Source: Rheinheimera texasensis DSM 17496
GTDB lineage: Bacteria > Pseudomonadota > Gammaproteobacteria > Enterobacterales > Alteromonadaceae
Assembly: GCF_000711985.1 (NCBI RefSeq)
Contig: NZ_JONU01000008.1
Coordinates: 575,911-639,910, forward strand
Direction of reading: 5' to 3'
Length of the DNA: 64,000 nucleotides
Shown here piece by piece: positions 28,981 through 41,068 of the stretch (position 1 is the stretch's first letter; each line of letters starts with the position of its first letter). Under the pieces are notes generated by a model that saw only the letters and a list, made by a program, of their open reading frames with translations, was not told where the DNA came from and made no database searches. Position numbers and translations under genes: made by a program.

Positions 28981-29357
28981 TGGCCATTCTTGGCCTTGGC
29001 ACGGACATCGTCGAGATCAGCCGGATTGAACAAAGCCTGGCGCGTTCACCACGGTTGATTGAGCGCGTGCTGACGGCTGAAGAACAAGCGATTTACGCGG
29101 CGCATGCGCAGCCGGCGCGTTATTTCGCCAAGCGTTTTGCCGCCAAAGAAGCGGCGGCCAAGGCGCTTGGCACCGGCATCGGCCGTGGCATTTCGTTTCA
29201 GCATTTTAATACCCGCAACGACGAGGCGGGTCGTCCGGTGCTGGAACTGACCGGCGCCGCGGCAGAACTGGCCGCCAGCCTGGGGTTACGTCACACCTGG
29301 TTGTCGATCAGCGACGAGCAGGCTTTTGCCATGGCTACAGTGATTCTGGAATCCTGA
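28980..29357 (+). CDS. acpS: Holo-[acyl-carrier-protein] synthase
   Basis: Transfers 4'-phosphopantetheine from CoA to ACP; 125 aa. The two family signatures are present: GLGTDIVEISRIE (Mg-binding Asp) near residue 5, and RFAAKEAAAKALGTGI near residue 52. Last gene of the rnc-era-recO-pdxJ-acpS string, each joined by overlapping or near-overlapping codons. It converges on barA with only 9 bp between stops and no visible terminator. Confidence 0.96.
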   Translation: MAILGLGTDIVEISRIEQSLARSPRLIERVLTAEEQAIYAAHAQPARYFAKRFAAKEAAAKALGTGIGRGISFQHFNTRNDEAGRPVLELTGAAAELAASLGLRHTWLSISDEQAFAMATVILES

Positions 29358-29366
29358 AGCGACAGC

Positions 29367-32177
29367 TTAAAAGTTCCACTGTTGTGATTCAGCCAGCAAG
29401 TCCTGCAGCTGGTCGGCTAAATCAAATAACTCAGGCTCCAGCTGTAACAGACTGGCGCCGGTTTTCAGCTGGGTTTCGATGGTTTCACTCAATGCTTTGA
29501 TGTGCGGCACCCCGGTGTAACAAGTGGCACCGTGCAGTTTATGTACCAGCTGGATCAGCGCATCTTTTTGATTACTCTCGCGATATTTCTCTAAATCGGC
29601 CAGGGTTTGTGGCAGGCTTGCCAGCAGCAGTTGCAGCATGTCTCTGGCCAGCTCGGTTTTTCCTGCCGCCCGTTGTAATGCCAGCTCCCAGTCGATATGG
29701 CGGCTTTGCGGTAACGCCGGTGTTGCGGCGGAAGGAGCCTGCGGCGTAAACACAGTGCTGAGCTGAGGCAAACTGAACGCAGGGCAGCATTCTTTTAACG
29801 CGTACTGCAGCATTTGTTCATCCAGCGGTTTACTCAAAAACTCACAGAACCCCAGATTTAATAAGCGCTCGCGCTCACCGGGCAGGGTATGGGCCGTCAC
29901 TGCGATGATCGGTGTTTCCTCGTTCAGCGAACTTTGCTGAATGCGCTGACAGGCGGTGACGCCGTCCATCACTGGCATATTGATATCCATGAAAATGACG
30001 TCGTAATGCGCGTGTGATGCCAGCTGCCAGGCCTCTGCGCCCTGCGTAGCGGAGTCGACCGTCTCGACAAGCTCGCCAAGCAGTGCGTTAATCAGTTTTA
30101 AATTGGCTTCGTTGTCATCGACCGTCAGCACCCGTAGCCGCGCTTTCGGCTGACTGGGTGATGGCGTGGCGACCACTTGCTGCTGGTTGTAAGGCCTTGC
30201 CAGCGTCGCCGCCAGTTTACGCTGGTGCGCCGGCTTGGCGAGGCATGCCTGTGCGCCGCTTTGTAGCAAAGCTTCGCGTAAATTGGGCGACAGCGAATTG
30301 ACCAGCAGATACAGATACTGGCAGTGCGGTTTGATTTGCCGGATAAGCTCAACAATCGGATTAAGCTGATCTAACGACACGGTACGGCCAATCAGCGCAA
30401 TATCAAACTGGTCTTGTTGCGCCAGCGCTTGCTGCAATTGTGCCGGTGTGGCGCAGGCAGACACTCTAAGCCCCCAGCTATTGAGCAAACTCAGCGTGGA
30501 CTCCCGCGAGTGTTGTTGTGGCTCCAGATACAGCACGGTTTTTTGCCTGAGGAACTGCACCGGCAAAGGTTCGCTGACACTCAGGTGATGCGCCGACAGC
30601 GCCAGACTGAACCAGAAGGTTGAACCTTCGCCCGCTTTACTGTGGAAACCAATTTGTCCGCCCATGGCTTCGACCAACCGCTGCGAAATAATCAGGCCAA
30701 GTCCGGTGCCACCATAGCGGCGGCCTATGCTGCCGTCGGCCTGCGCAAAGCCGCGAAACAGCTGTTCCTGCTGCGCTGGGGCTATGCCGATGCCAGTGTC
30801 CTGAATTTCAAAATGCAGCAGGATTTTGTCGTCATTGGTCGGCTGATGCTGTAGCCGGATCACGATGCTGCCATGTTCGGTAAATTTAATCGCGTTGCCG
30901 GCGATATTCATCAGCACCTGATTGATACGCAACGGGTCGCCAATCAGCGCATCCGGCACCTCCGCATCGATTTGCAGTGCCAGTTCAAGTTGTTTGTCAA
31001 AAGCGTTCACCGCCAGAAGTTCGACTGCGTCGTGCACTAAATCGCGAATGGAAAAGGGTTCCGGATTGATTGGCATCCGGCCTTCTTCTAATTTGGCGTA
31101 GTCCAGCACGTCGTTGACCAGAGACAGCAGGCTGTTGGCTGATTTCTGGATGGTATTGAGATAATCCTGCTGATGGTGCGTCAGTTGTGTTTTCAGCAGC
31201 TGCCGGGTAAAACCCAACACGCCGTTTAATGGTGTCCGCAGCTCGTGACTCATTTTGGCAAGGAATTCCGACTTCAGTTTGTTGTCGTCCTGCGCTTTAC
31301 GCCGCGCCATATCCAGCGCCACGTTTTGCATTTCCAGCTGCTCCATGGTCTGGATTAAGTCGCTGGTGGACTGATCAACGGTATGCTGCATCTCATCTTT
31401 GTAGTGTTTCAGTTCGTTGGCGAGCTGATTAATACCAAGGCGCATCAGGTCAAACTCACCAATAAAAGGCTGCTCCAGGTGTTTTTCAAAGCGGCCTTCG
31501 GCCAGCCGTTCAATTTGTGCCAGCAATTGTTGCAGCGGCTGACTGAGTTTGCTGAGTAAACGCAGGCTCAGCATCAGCGCCAGACTCAGGGATAACAGCA
31601 CCAGCAAGGCGGTCACCAGCAGAGAACTCTGCTGCGCCAGCATCACCTTGTCTTTATCCACCTGCACCAGGACATAACCGAGGCGGCCTTCTGTGCGCAA
31701 TAACTGAGCCGTTTGGCCATCATTGCTGCGGGCACTGAGTGCCAGCGCCTGAATTTCGCTCATCTCCAGCTGAATAGGGGCGCGGATCAGCAGGTAATTA
31801 TCTTGCTGGCTGAGCTGTGGTAAATCAGGCAACGCGCTGTCTTTGCTTAAGCGCAGCTCAGCGAAGTCTTTGTGCAGATTAGAACTGGCCACCAGCTGAT
31901 GCTGATGGTCAAAGATGGCGATGGTACGCACCAGCGGTGAGTTTTTACGATGACTGACATCCAGCAAACGCTGCAGGTATGCTTTGTCTTGCTGCAGCAG
32001 GCCATAAGCTGAGGCGATAGCCAGCGGTTCGGCGATGTTGGTTGCCTGGTCGGCCAGATAGCGCGATAAATCGGCATATCGCACGTAACTGAAATAACCG
32101 CCAAGGCCAGCGCTGGCCAAAAAAGTCGGCAACAACGTGATTAACAGGATCCAATCGCGTAAAGCAATTTTCGTCAT
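29367..32177 (-). CDS. barA: Hybrid sensor histidine kinase BarA
   Basis: Tripartite inner-membrane kinase of 936 aa (E. coli 918) that phosphorylates UvrY/GacA and so controls the Csr system. TM1 (~9-29), a periplasmic sensor (~30-170) and TM2 (~172-196) precede HAMP. The HisKA site is His311 in MSHELRTPLNG, followed by the ATPase N, G1 and G2 boxes (NIAGNAIKFTEHG, DTGIGIAP, GGTGLGL). A degenerate receiver (~530-650) precedes the true receiver, with Asp731 in FMDINMPVMDG, and a C-terminal HPt with His879 in HKLHG. ATG 32177 is chosen; an in-frame GTG lies three codons upstream. Divergent from rlmD. Confidence 0.94.
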   Translation of the reverse strand: MTKIALRDWILLITLLPTFLASAGLGGYFSYVRYADLSRYLADQATNIAEPLAIASAYGLLQQDKAYLQRLLDVSHRKNSPLVRTIAIFDHQHQLVASSNLHKDFAELRLSKDSALPDLPQLSQQDNYLLIRAPIQLEMSEIQALALSARSNDGQTAQLLRTEGRLGYVLVQVDKDKVMLAQQSSLLVTALLVLLSLSLALMLSLRLLSKLSQPLQQLLAQIERLAEGRFEKHLEQPFIGEFDLMRLGINQLANELKHYKDEMQHTVDQSTSDLIQTMEQLEMQNVALDMARRKAQDDNKLKSEFLAKMSHELRTPLNGVLGFTRQLLKTQLTHHQQDYLNTIQKSANSLLSLVNDVLDYAKLEEGRMPINPEPFSIRDLVHDAVELLAVNAFDKQLELALQIDAEVPDALIGDPLRINQVLMNIAGNAIKFTEHGSIVIRLQHQPTNDDKILLHFEIQDTGIGIAPAQQEQLFRGFAQADGSIGRRYGGTGLGLIISQRLVEAMGGQIGFHSKAGEGSTFWFSLALSAHHLSVSEPLPVQFLRQKTVLYLEPQQHSRESTLSLLNSWGLRVSACATPAQLQQALAQQDQFDIALIGRTVSLDQLNPIVELIRQIKPHCQYLYLLVNSLSPNLREALLQSGAQACLAKPAHQRKLAATLARPYNQQQVVATPSPSQPKARLRVLTVDDNEANLKLINALLGELVETVDSATQGAEAWQLASHAHYDVIFMDINMPVMDGVTACQRIQQSSLNEETPIIAVTAHTLPGERERLLNLGFCEFLSKPLDEQMLQYALKECCPAFSLPQLSTVFTPQAPSAATPALPQSRHIDWELALQRAAGKTELARDMLQLLLASLPQTLADLEKYRESNQKDALIQLVHKLHGATCYTGVPHIKALSETIETQLKTGASLLQLEPELFDLADQLQDLLAESQQWNF

Positions 32178-32199
32178 CTGGGGCACTGCTTGCTACAAT
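32171..32199 (+). promoter_or_regulatory. Probable rlmD promoter
   Basis: TCGTCA (32171-32176, 4 of 6 to the -35 consensus), a 17-bp spacer, and TACAAT (32194-32199) with an extended TG. It overlaps the barA start region and leaves a ~95-nt leader before rlmD. Confidence 0.5.
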
Positions 32200-32300
32200 G
32201 GGCTATCGGTTATTTATCATGACATAACACCCGGCAAAAACCTATGCGGTTTTCCAGGTGCAAACGGCAAAACAGCACAGGCAAGGCCCGAACGGAATTT

Positions 32301-33623
32301 ATGGTAAGCATCTATCAGACAAAGAAAAAAACTAATTTGCCACAACACGCCATCTTAGACGTCCAACGCTGGGACCATGAAGCTCAGGGCATCAGTACTC
32401 ATCAAGGCAAGATTTGTTTTATTGAAGCAGCGTTGCCGGGCGAACAAGTGCAGTGCCGCATCACGGAACAGAAAAAAGACTATAGCCGCGTTGTGGTGCA
32501 AAAAGTGTTGCAGCCGTCGCCGGCACGGGTCAAACCGCTGTGTCCGTCGGCGGCGCAATGTGGCGGTTGTCAGCTGCAGTTTGTGGCGCCAGATGCTGCA
32601 CTGCAACTCAAACAACAAGCCGTGGCTGGCTTGCTGGCGCATCAGCTGAAAGTGACCGCATTACCTTGGCAAGCCCCCTTGTCAGCCGTCAGCAGCGGTT
32701 ACCGGCGCAAAGCGCGGATTGGCGTCTGGTATGACAAACCGAGCCGGCAGTTTGAGGTCGGCTTTCGCCAGGCGGGTGGAAAAGAAATCCTCGATATTGC
32801 GCATTGCATGGTGTTAAGTCCGGTCATAGCGCCGGTGCTGTCGGTGCTGCGCACGACCTTGCCGCAGTTGCAGCACGGTAGTGCCATCACCCATGTGGAA
32901 GTGCTGGATGCCGATGGTCAGGCCTTTATTGTGATCCGCCACATCAAACCGCTGGCAGAGAGCGATAAATCACTGCTCAAAGCAGCCTGGCCCGAGGCCT
33001 GGTGGATTGGCGAGCCGCAAAGTGACGAATTTGTCGCCTGGCAACCGGATACACCACAGCCAGAATATCAGCTGGCATCCGGCCAGCGGCTGCAATTTGA
33101 CGCCACCGATTTTATTCAGGTCAACGCGCAGGTGAACCAGGCCATGGTGGCGCAGGCAATCGCATGGCTTATGCCAGAAAAGTCTGATCAAGTGCTTGAT
33201 TTGTATTGCGGTATCGGTAATTTTAGTCTGGCCTTTGCACCATTGGTTGCTGAGGTCACCGGTGTCGAGGGGATGGCCAACATGGTGCAACGGGCCACTG
33301 CCAATGCTGCACTGAATGGCTACAGCAACTGCAGTTTTATGCAGGGTGATTTGCATCTGTCGTGGCAAGGCCAGCCCTGGAGCCGCGGAAAATATCACAA
33401 GGTCATTTTAGATCCAGCCCGGGCCGGTGCTGCCGGAGCCGTGGACGAAGTCGCCAAACTCAAACCGGCACAGATTTTGTACGTGTCCTGTAATGCGGCG
33501 ACTTTTGCCCGCGATGCGCGGGTGTTACTGGAAAATCGCTATCAGATTAGCAAAATTGGGGTGATGGACATGTTCCCCTATACCAGTCATCTGGAGCTGA
33601 TGGCATTATTTGAACTGAGCTGA
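32301..33623 (+). CDS. rlmD: 23S rRNA (uracil-1939-C5)-methyltransferase
   Basis: RumA-type, SAM-dependent methyltransferase of 440 aa (E. coli 433) with a TRAM domain (~10-75), an Fe-S cluster and a Rossmann core. Cluster cysteines are in CPSAAQCGGC (~85-94), with the fourth in IAHCMV. The SAM site is LDLYCGIGNFSL and the catalytic Cys lies in LYVSCNAATFARD. ATG 32301 (MVSIYQTKKK) follows CGGAATTT. Next to relA, as in E. coli. Confidence 0.95.
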   Translation: MVSIYQTKKKTNLPQHAILDVQRWDHEAQGISTHQGKICFIEAALPGEQVQCRITEQKKDYSRVVVQKVLQPSPARVKPLCPSAAQCGGCQLQFVAPDAALQLKQQAVAGLLAHQLKVTALPWQAPLSAVSSGYRRKARIGVWYDKPSRQFEVGFRQAGGKEILDIAHCMVLSPVIAPVLSVLRTTLPQLQHGSAITHVEVLDADGQAFIVIRHIKPLAESDKSLLKAAWPEAWWIGEPQSDEFVAWQPDTPQPEYQLASGQRLQFDATDFIQVNAQVNQAMVAQAIAWLMPEKSDQVLDLYCGIGNFSLAFAPLVAEVTGVEGMANMVQRATANAALNGYSNCSFMQGDLHLSWQGQPWSRGKYHKVILDPARAGAAGAVDEVAKLKPAQILYVSCNAATFARDARVLLENRYQISKIGVMDMFPYTSHLELMALFELS

Positions 33624-33655
33624 ATAGTTAATACGCTGAATATTTCGAGGTAAGC

Positions 33656-35845
33656 ATGGTCAGGGTCCGGCACTCACACAGCACGGAATACAACGCCGGG
33701 GAAACCTCGGCCTGGCTGATTTCTTTGGGGCTCAGTGAGAAAAAAATCGCTTGTCTGCTGGCGGCAGGCGAGTGGCTGAATCAGCAGGAACTGACCGAAG
33801 CGACTTGTCCGCAAGTGCGCACCGGCTGGGAAATGGTTGAGATCCTGGCGGATTTACGCATGGATAAAGATGCCCTGACCGCAGCCCTATTGTTTCCGTT
33901 GATTGAAGCCAGACTGTTGGATGTGACCGCGCTCGACGCTCATTTCGATGCACCGGTTTGCAACATGCTGCATGCAGTGGACCAAATGGAGGCTATCCGC
34001 ACCATTCCGGTCGGGCCAAACCAAACGCCAAATGCACAGCAAGCTGACAACCTGCGTAAAATGCTGCTTACCATGGTCGAAGACGTACGCGCCGTGGTGA
34101 TCAAACTGGCCGCACAAATCTGTTATCTGCGGGATGTTAAAAACGCCGATGAAGAAACCCGTGTGCTGGCCGCCAAACAAACCAATGCAATCTTTGCCCC
34201 GCTGGCAAACCGGCTGGGGATTGGTCAGCTGAAATGGGAATTGGAAGATTTAGCTTTCCGTTATCTGCATCCGCAAATCTACAAAAAAATCGCCAGTCAG
34301 CTTGAAGAGAAACGCCTCGATCGCGAACAATATATGCGCGATTTTGTGCAGGCAGTGCGCGACAAGATGGCCGTCGAAAAGCTTGATTGCGAGGTCTATG
34401 GCCGGCCTAAGCATATTTTCAGCATCTGGAAAAAGATGCAGAAAAAGCATCTGGCATTTGATCAACTCTACGACATCCGTGCCGTGCGGATTGTGACTGA
34501 ACGGGTGCAGGATTGTTATGCCGCGCTCGGTGTTGTGCACACCAGCTGGCAGCATTTACCGAAAGAATTTGACGATTACATCGCAACGCCAAAACAAAAT
34601 GGCTATCAGTCGATCCATACCGTAGTGCTGGGGCCGCAGGGCCGGCCTATTGAAATTCAAATCCGTACCCGGCAGATGCACGAAGACGCTGAACTCGGCG
34701 TCGCAGCGCACTGGCGCTACAAAGAAGGCGGACCGGCTGGCCGTGAAGGCGCGCTGGATGAGAAAATCGGCTGGTTACGAAAAATTCTGGCCTGGCAGGA
34801 AGAAGTGGTTGATTCTTCGCTGGCGGAAGAATTACGCAATCAGGTCACTGAAGACCGGGTTTATGTCTTTACGCCCAAAGGCGATATCGTCGATTTGCCC
34901 CTCGGTTCGACGCCGCTCGATTTTGCCTATTATGTACATTCCAATGTCGGCAATCGGTGTATTGGCGCCAAAATCTCCGGCCGCATTGTGCCTTTTACTT
35001 ATCAGTTAAAAACCGGCGATCAGGTTGAAATTCTGACTGGTCGCGAAGCCAATCCAAGCCGCGACTGGCTGAACCCCAATCTGGGATATCTGAAATCCAG
35101 CCGGGCGCGTTCCAAAGTGCAATATTGGTTCCGACTGCAGGACCGTGACAAAAACTATGCGGCCGGCAAAGAGTTACTCGACACTGAACTGGCCCGGCTC
35201 AATGTGCCTTTAGACCAGCCGGTCAAAGTGCTGCAGCGTTTTAATGTCAATTCCATCGAAGAACTGTTGGTTGGTATTGGTGGCGGCGAGATTAAAGTCA
35301 CGCAGGTCATCAATTATATCCAAAGCCTGCATAGCAAACATGACGCGCCGGAAATTGACCCGCGGCTGATCTCCAAGCCCATGCAGACACATAGCAAAAG
35401 CCATGTCGTGGTGCAGGGCGTTGGTAATTTGTTAACGCATATGGCGGGCTGCTGCCAGCCGTTGCCGGGCGATGCCATTATCGGCTACATCACGCAAGGC
35501 CGAGGCATCGCGGTGCACCGGGATGACTGTGAACAGTTTAAAAATCTGCAGGAACAACATCCGGAGCGGGTAGTGGAAGCGGCCTGGGGCGACCAGTATG
35601 CTTCAGGGTATGAAGCCAGCATCCGCATCGTCGCCCACGATCGTAACGGTTTATTGCGCGATATCACCAGTATTCTGGCCAATGAAAAAGCCAACGTGCT
35701 CAGAATGAGCAGTAACTCTGATGTGGCACGCCAGACCGCGACCATTTATATGACGCTCGAGCTGTATAACCTTGATTCACTGAACAAATTGCTGACTAAA
35801 GTCAGTCAGATTGACGATGTGATTGAAGCGAAGCGGTCGCAGTAG
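33656..35845 (+). CDS. relA: GTP pyrophosphokinase RelA
   Basis: Ribosome-associated (p)ppGpp synthetase of 729 aa (E. coli 744). The N-terminal hydrolase-like domain lacks the HD motif (AALLFPLIEARLLD instead), so it should be synthesis-only. The synthetase domain (~225-360) has YDIRAVRIV and EFDDYIATPKQNGYQSIHT; the EFDD form is that of RelA, while Rel/SpoT enzymes carry RFKD. TGS (~395-460), a helical/zinc-finger region with CCQPLPGD, and a C-terminal ACT domain (IRIVAHDRNGLLRDITSILA) follow. ATG 33656 is preceded by GAGG. Confidence 0.97.
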   Translation: MVRVRHSHSTEYNAGETSAWLISLGLSEKKIACLLAAGEWLNQQELTEATCPQVRTGWEMVEILADLRMDKDALTAALLFPLIEARLLDVTALDAHFDAPVCNMLHAVDQMEAIRTIPVGPNQTPNAQQADNLRKMLLTMVEDVRAVVIKLAAQICYLRDVKNADEETRVLAAKQTNAIFAPLANRLGIGQLKWELEDLAFRYLHPQIYKKIASQLEEKRLDREQYMRDFVQAVRDKMAVEKLDCEVYGRPKHIFSIWKKMQKKHLAFDQLYDIRAVRIVTERVQDCYAALGVVHTSWQHLPKEFDDYIATPKQNGYQSIHTVVLGPQGRPIEIQIRTRQMHEDAELGVAAHWRYKEGGPAGREGALDEKIGWLRKILAWQEEVVDSSLAEELRNQVTEDRVYVFTPKGDIVDLPLGSTPLDFAYYVHSNVGNRCIGAKISGRIVPFTYQLKTGDQVEILTGREANPSRDWLNPNLGYLKSSRARSKVQYWFRLQDRDKNYAAGKELLDTELARLNVPLDQPVKVLQRFNVNSIEELLVGIGGGEIKVTQVINYIQSLHSKHDAPEIDPRLISKPMQTHSKSHVVVQGVGNLLTHMAGCCQPLPGDAIIGYITQGRGIAVHRDDCEQFKNLQEQHPERVVEAAWGDQYASGYEASIRIVAHDRNGLLRDITSILANEKANVLRMSSNSDVARQTATIYMTLELYNLDSLNKLLTKVSQIDDVIEAKRSQ

Positions 35846-35854
35846 AATCCATGA

Positions 35855-35887
35855 ACCGGTATCGCCTGCTGTCGCGGCGATACCGGT
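35855..35887. other. Perfect 12-bp stem-loop between relA and mazG
   Basis: ACCGGTATCGCC (35855-35866) and its exact complement GGCGATACCGGT (35876-35887) around a 9-nt loop. There is no U-tract, so it is not a classical intrinsic terminator. It starts 10 bp after the relA stop. Confidence 0.75.
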
Positions 35888-35912
35888 CGCATTCATCCCC
35901 GGAATTCAACCG

Positions 35913-36731
35913 ATGTCAAAAAATATCAACGACTTACTCGCCATTATGGCGACATTGCGCGACCCAGAGCAGGGCTGCGCCTGGGATAAAGCTCAGACGT
36001 ATCAGAGCATAGTGCCTTACACGCTGGAAGAAGCATATGAAGTGGCCGACACCATAGAACGCGGCGCTATCGATGAATTACCAGATGAACTCGGCGACCT
36101 GCTATTTCAGGTGGTGTTTTACAGCCAAATTGGTAAAGAGCAAGGCCGGTTTGACTTTGACGACTGCGTCCGTGCTATTTGCGACAAACTGATTCGCCGC
36201 CATCCGCATGTGTTTGCGGATACATCGACAGCATCAGCCGGTGCGGCACCAGCCGACGCGACCACAGCCTTAAAGGGCTGGGAAGCTATCAAAGCGGCAG
36301 AGCGCGGTGACAATGGTCAGCATAGTGTGCTGGATAATGTGCCGGCTGGCTTACCAGCGCTGACCCGGGCTTACAAGCTGCAAAAACGTTGTGCCAGTGT
36401 TGGTTTTGACTGGCCGGATTTGACCGGCTGCTGGGACAAAGTACGGGAAGAGATCTTAGAAGTTGAAGCCGAAATGGATACGCCACAACAAGATCAGGTG
36501 GCGCTGGCTGAAGAGCTCGGTGATTTGATGTTTGCGCTGGTCAATGTGGTGCGTAAAGCCGGTTTTCAGCCGGAGACTTTACTCAGAAGTGCCAATCAAA
36601 AGTTTGAGAGGCGCTTTCGCGATGTCGAAAAACAATTGTCGAACCAGGGCAAAACACCACAACAAAGTGACCTCGCTGAAATGGACGCCTTGTGGGATCA
36701 GGTCAAACGGTTACATAAAACTCAGGAATAA
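35913..36731 (+). CDS. mazG: Nucleoside triphosphate pyrophosphohydrolase MazG
   Basis: Housekeeping NTP pyrophosphatase of 272 aa (E. coli 263). Two MazG repeats are seen: the first (~10-130) with WDKAQTYQSIVPYTLEEAYE and ELPDELGDLLFQVVFYSQ, the second (~165-260) with DKVREEILEVEAEM and LAEELGDLMFALVNVVRK. Each carries the ExxE...ExxD metal-binding pattern. A short Ala-rich linker (ASAGAAPADATTALKG) follows the first repeat. ATG 35913 is chosen by homology. Linked to relA as in E. coli, without mazEF. Confidence 0.95.
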   Translation: MSKNINDLLAIMATLRDPEQGCAWDKAQTYQSIVPYTLEEAYEVADTIERGAIDELPDELGDLLFQVVFYSQIGKEQGRFDFDDCVRAICDKLIRRHPHVFADTSTASAGAAPADATTALKGWEAIKAAERGDNGQHSVLDNVPAGLPALTRAYKLQKRCASVGFDWPDLTGCWDKVREEILEVEAEMDTPQQDQVALAEELGDLMFALVNVVRKAGFQPETLLRSANQKFERRFRDVEKQLSNQGKTPQQSDLAEMDALWDQVKRLHKTQE

Positions 36732-36758
36732 CGCGGCCTGAACATCAACTCATTGAAA

Positions 36759-36783
36759 TAAGCCGGCTCAACGCCGGCTTTTT
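36759..36783 (+). terminator. Intrinsic terminator after mazG
   Basis: AAGCCGGC and GCCGGCTT around TCAAC, followed by a T-run; an 8-bp GC-rich stem 30 bp after the mazG stop. Confidence 0.85.
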
Positions 36784-36785
36784 GA

Positions 36786-36814
36786 TTGAGCCTGAGCAGC
36801 GGCTTTGTTATACT
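36786..36814 (+). promoter_or_regulatory. Probable pyrG promoter
   Basis: TTGAGC (36786-36791), exactly 17 bp, then TATACT (36809-36814). It lies just after the mazG terminator and ~105 bp before pyrG, leaving a ~98-nt leader. Confidence 0.65.
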
Positions 36815-36896
36815 TTCCGCCCGTCCTGATACCAATATCCTGCAGTCCGAAATCTTCCTGATGATTTGCGATTGCCTGATGCTATTGGTCCATTAA

Positions 36897-39910
<3,014 letters not shown>

Positions 39911-39924
39911 TCCTTTGATGAAGT

Positions 39925-39952
39925 CAAAGAGCCGGCAATTGCCGGCTCTTTG
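39925..39952 (+). terminator. Intrinsic terminator after eno
   Basis: A 12-bp perfect stem (CAAAGAGCCGGC / GCCGGCTCTTTG) around AATT, 14 bp after the eno stop. Confidence 0.87.
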
Positions 39953-40032
39953 CTTGTTGCGCCTGTGAACTATGCTAGCGCAGATCCGTTTTCGCACTGG
40001 TCAAACGGCAGAGGGTTGGTTAACATTCGACC

Positions 40033-40716
40033 ATGACAACGCAAAATCAGCTTTGGTTTAATCCGGAGCAGTCCCTGACCTATGCTGAGCTGTGCAATAC
40101 CTTGTACGAGCGCGAATTGGCACGCCTGGCGTCATCTCCGCCGGAACAATTGCCGTTTTTACCGCGCCGGTTAAAAAGCCTGCCGTTTTATGTGCGCGAA
40201 GCTGCCACCCTCATCTTGCAATATCCGTCACCGCTGACGCTCGACAGCCAGAATGCCTGTTGGCTGCATAGCCAGAGCAAACAGTGTCCGGTCCCGCATG
40301 TCGATGAATCTGAGAGTATTTTTAGTTATTACAGCAAATCGGCCAAATTGGGCCTGCTGGTGCCGGTCTATGTGCAGCCACAAGGTGCCCAACAACAAGG
40401 GCTGCAGCAAATTCTGTTAGATTCAATCGATGAGATTGATCGGGAAGGCCAGCGGCTGCATTGTAACGAACATGGCTGGTTTGCCCTGGCTGGTTGGCCG
40501 CAAGAACCTGATAATCAAAACAAATTGTTATTAAAACCCAGCAAAGCCGTGTTGACGGCCGTGTGCTGTGGCCATCAGTGGCGCAACGGCGAGCGCAAAA
40601 CACCACGTTTACTGAGTCTGCGAGAAATGTTGCTGGCCAGCCGGCTGAACTGGCAAAATTTCGCCAAACCTCATGCGTCTAGGGCCAATGACTTACGTCC
40701 AGGCCGCGTAAAATAA
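40033..40716 (+). CDS. Hypothetical protein, unrecognised family
   Basis: A 227-aa protein I do not recognise. It is Leu/Gln-rich with no signal peptide or membrane helix. Visible traits: a basic-aromatic N-terminal part (FLPRRLKSLPFYVREAA), a Cys/His-containing middle (ACWLHSQSKQCPVPH, ~84-98), a long Gln patch (VQPQGAQQQGLQQ), and a final basic, Arg-rich tail ending RPGRVK. ATG 40033 has no strong Shine-Dalgarno nearby. Base use resembles its neighbours, which argues against recent transfer. It sits alone between the eno terminator and ftsB, where E. coli has no gene. Confidence 0.7.
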   Translation: MTTQNQLWFNPEQSLTYAELCNTLYERELARLASSPPEQLPFLPRRLKSLPFYVREAATLILQYPSPLTLDSQNACWLHSQSKQCPVPHVDESESIFSYYSKSAKLGLLVPVYVQPQGAQQQGLQQILLDSIDEIDREGQRLHCNEHGWFALAGWPQEPDNQNKLLLKPSKAVLTAVCCGHQWRNGERKTPRLLSLREMLLASRLNWQNFAKPHASRANDLRPGRVK

Positions 40717-40783
40717 GCTGCAGGGCTTTTCAGCGCTGATGACAGCCTGCATAATACCAGCAGATTGCATTTTTGGATTTGTT

Positions 40784-41068
40784 ATGCGGCTGTTAATTAT
40801 TATCCTGTTTGCGCTGGTCTGCGCGCTGCAATATCGCTTGTGGTTCGGGCCACACAGCGTTAAAGAATATTTTAAGCATCAGGAAGAGCTGAAAGTGCAT
40901 CTGGCCAGCAATCAGGAGCTGGAAAAACGCAATAAAATGCTGATGGCCGACGTTGCCGATTTACAAAGCGGCCTGGATTCTATTGAAGAACGCTCTCGCA
41001 ACGAATTAGGCCTGATTAAACAAGACGAAGTGTTTTTCCGCCTGGTAGCCAAACAGGGCACTAAATGA
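40784..41068 (+). CDS. ftsB: Cell division protein FtsB
   Basis: Bitopic divisome protein of 94 aa that forms a coiled-coil complex with FtsL and FtsQ. One N-terminal helix (~2-20, [20 protein letters not shown]) precedes a periplasmic coiled coil (~30-70) and the conserved [20 protein letters not shown] 40784 is chosen by homology; the frame continues upstream to 40739 without support. Its last codons overlap ispD by four bases (ATGA). Confidence 0.94.
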   Translation: MRLLIIILFALVCALQYRLWFGPHSVKEYFKHQEELKVHLASNQELEKRNKMLMADVADLQSGLDSIEERSRNELGLIKQDEVFFRLVAKQGTK

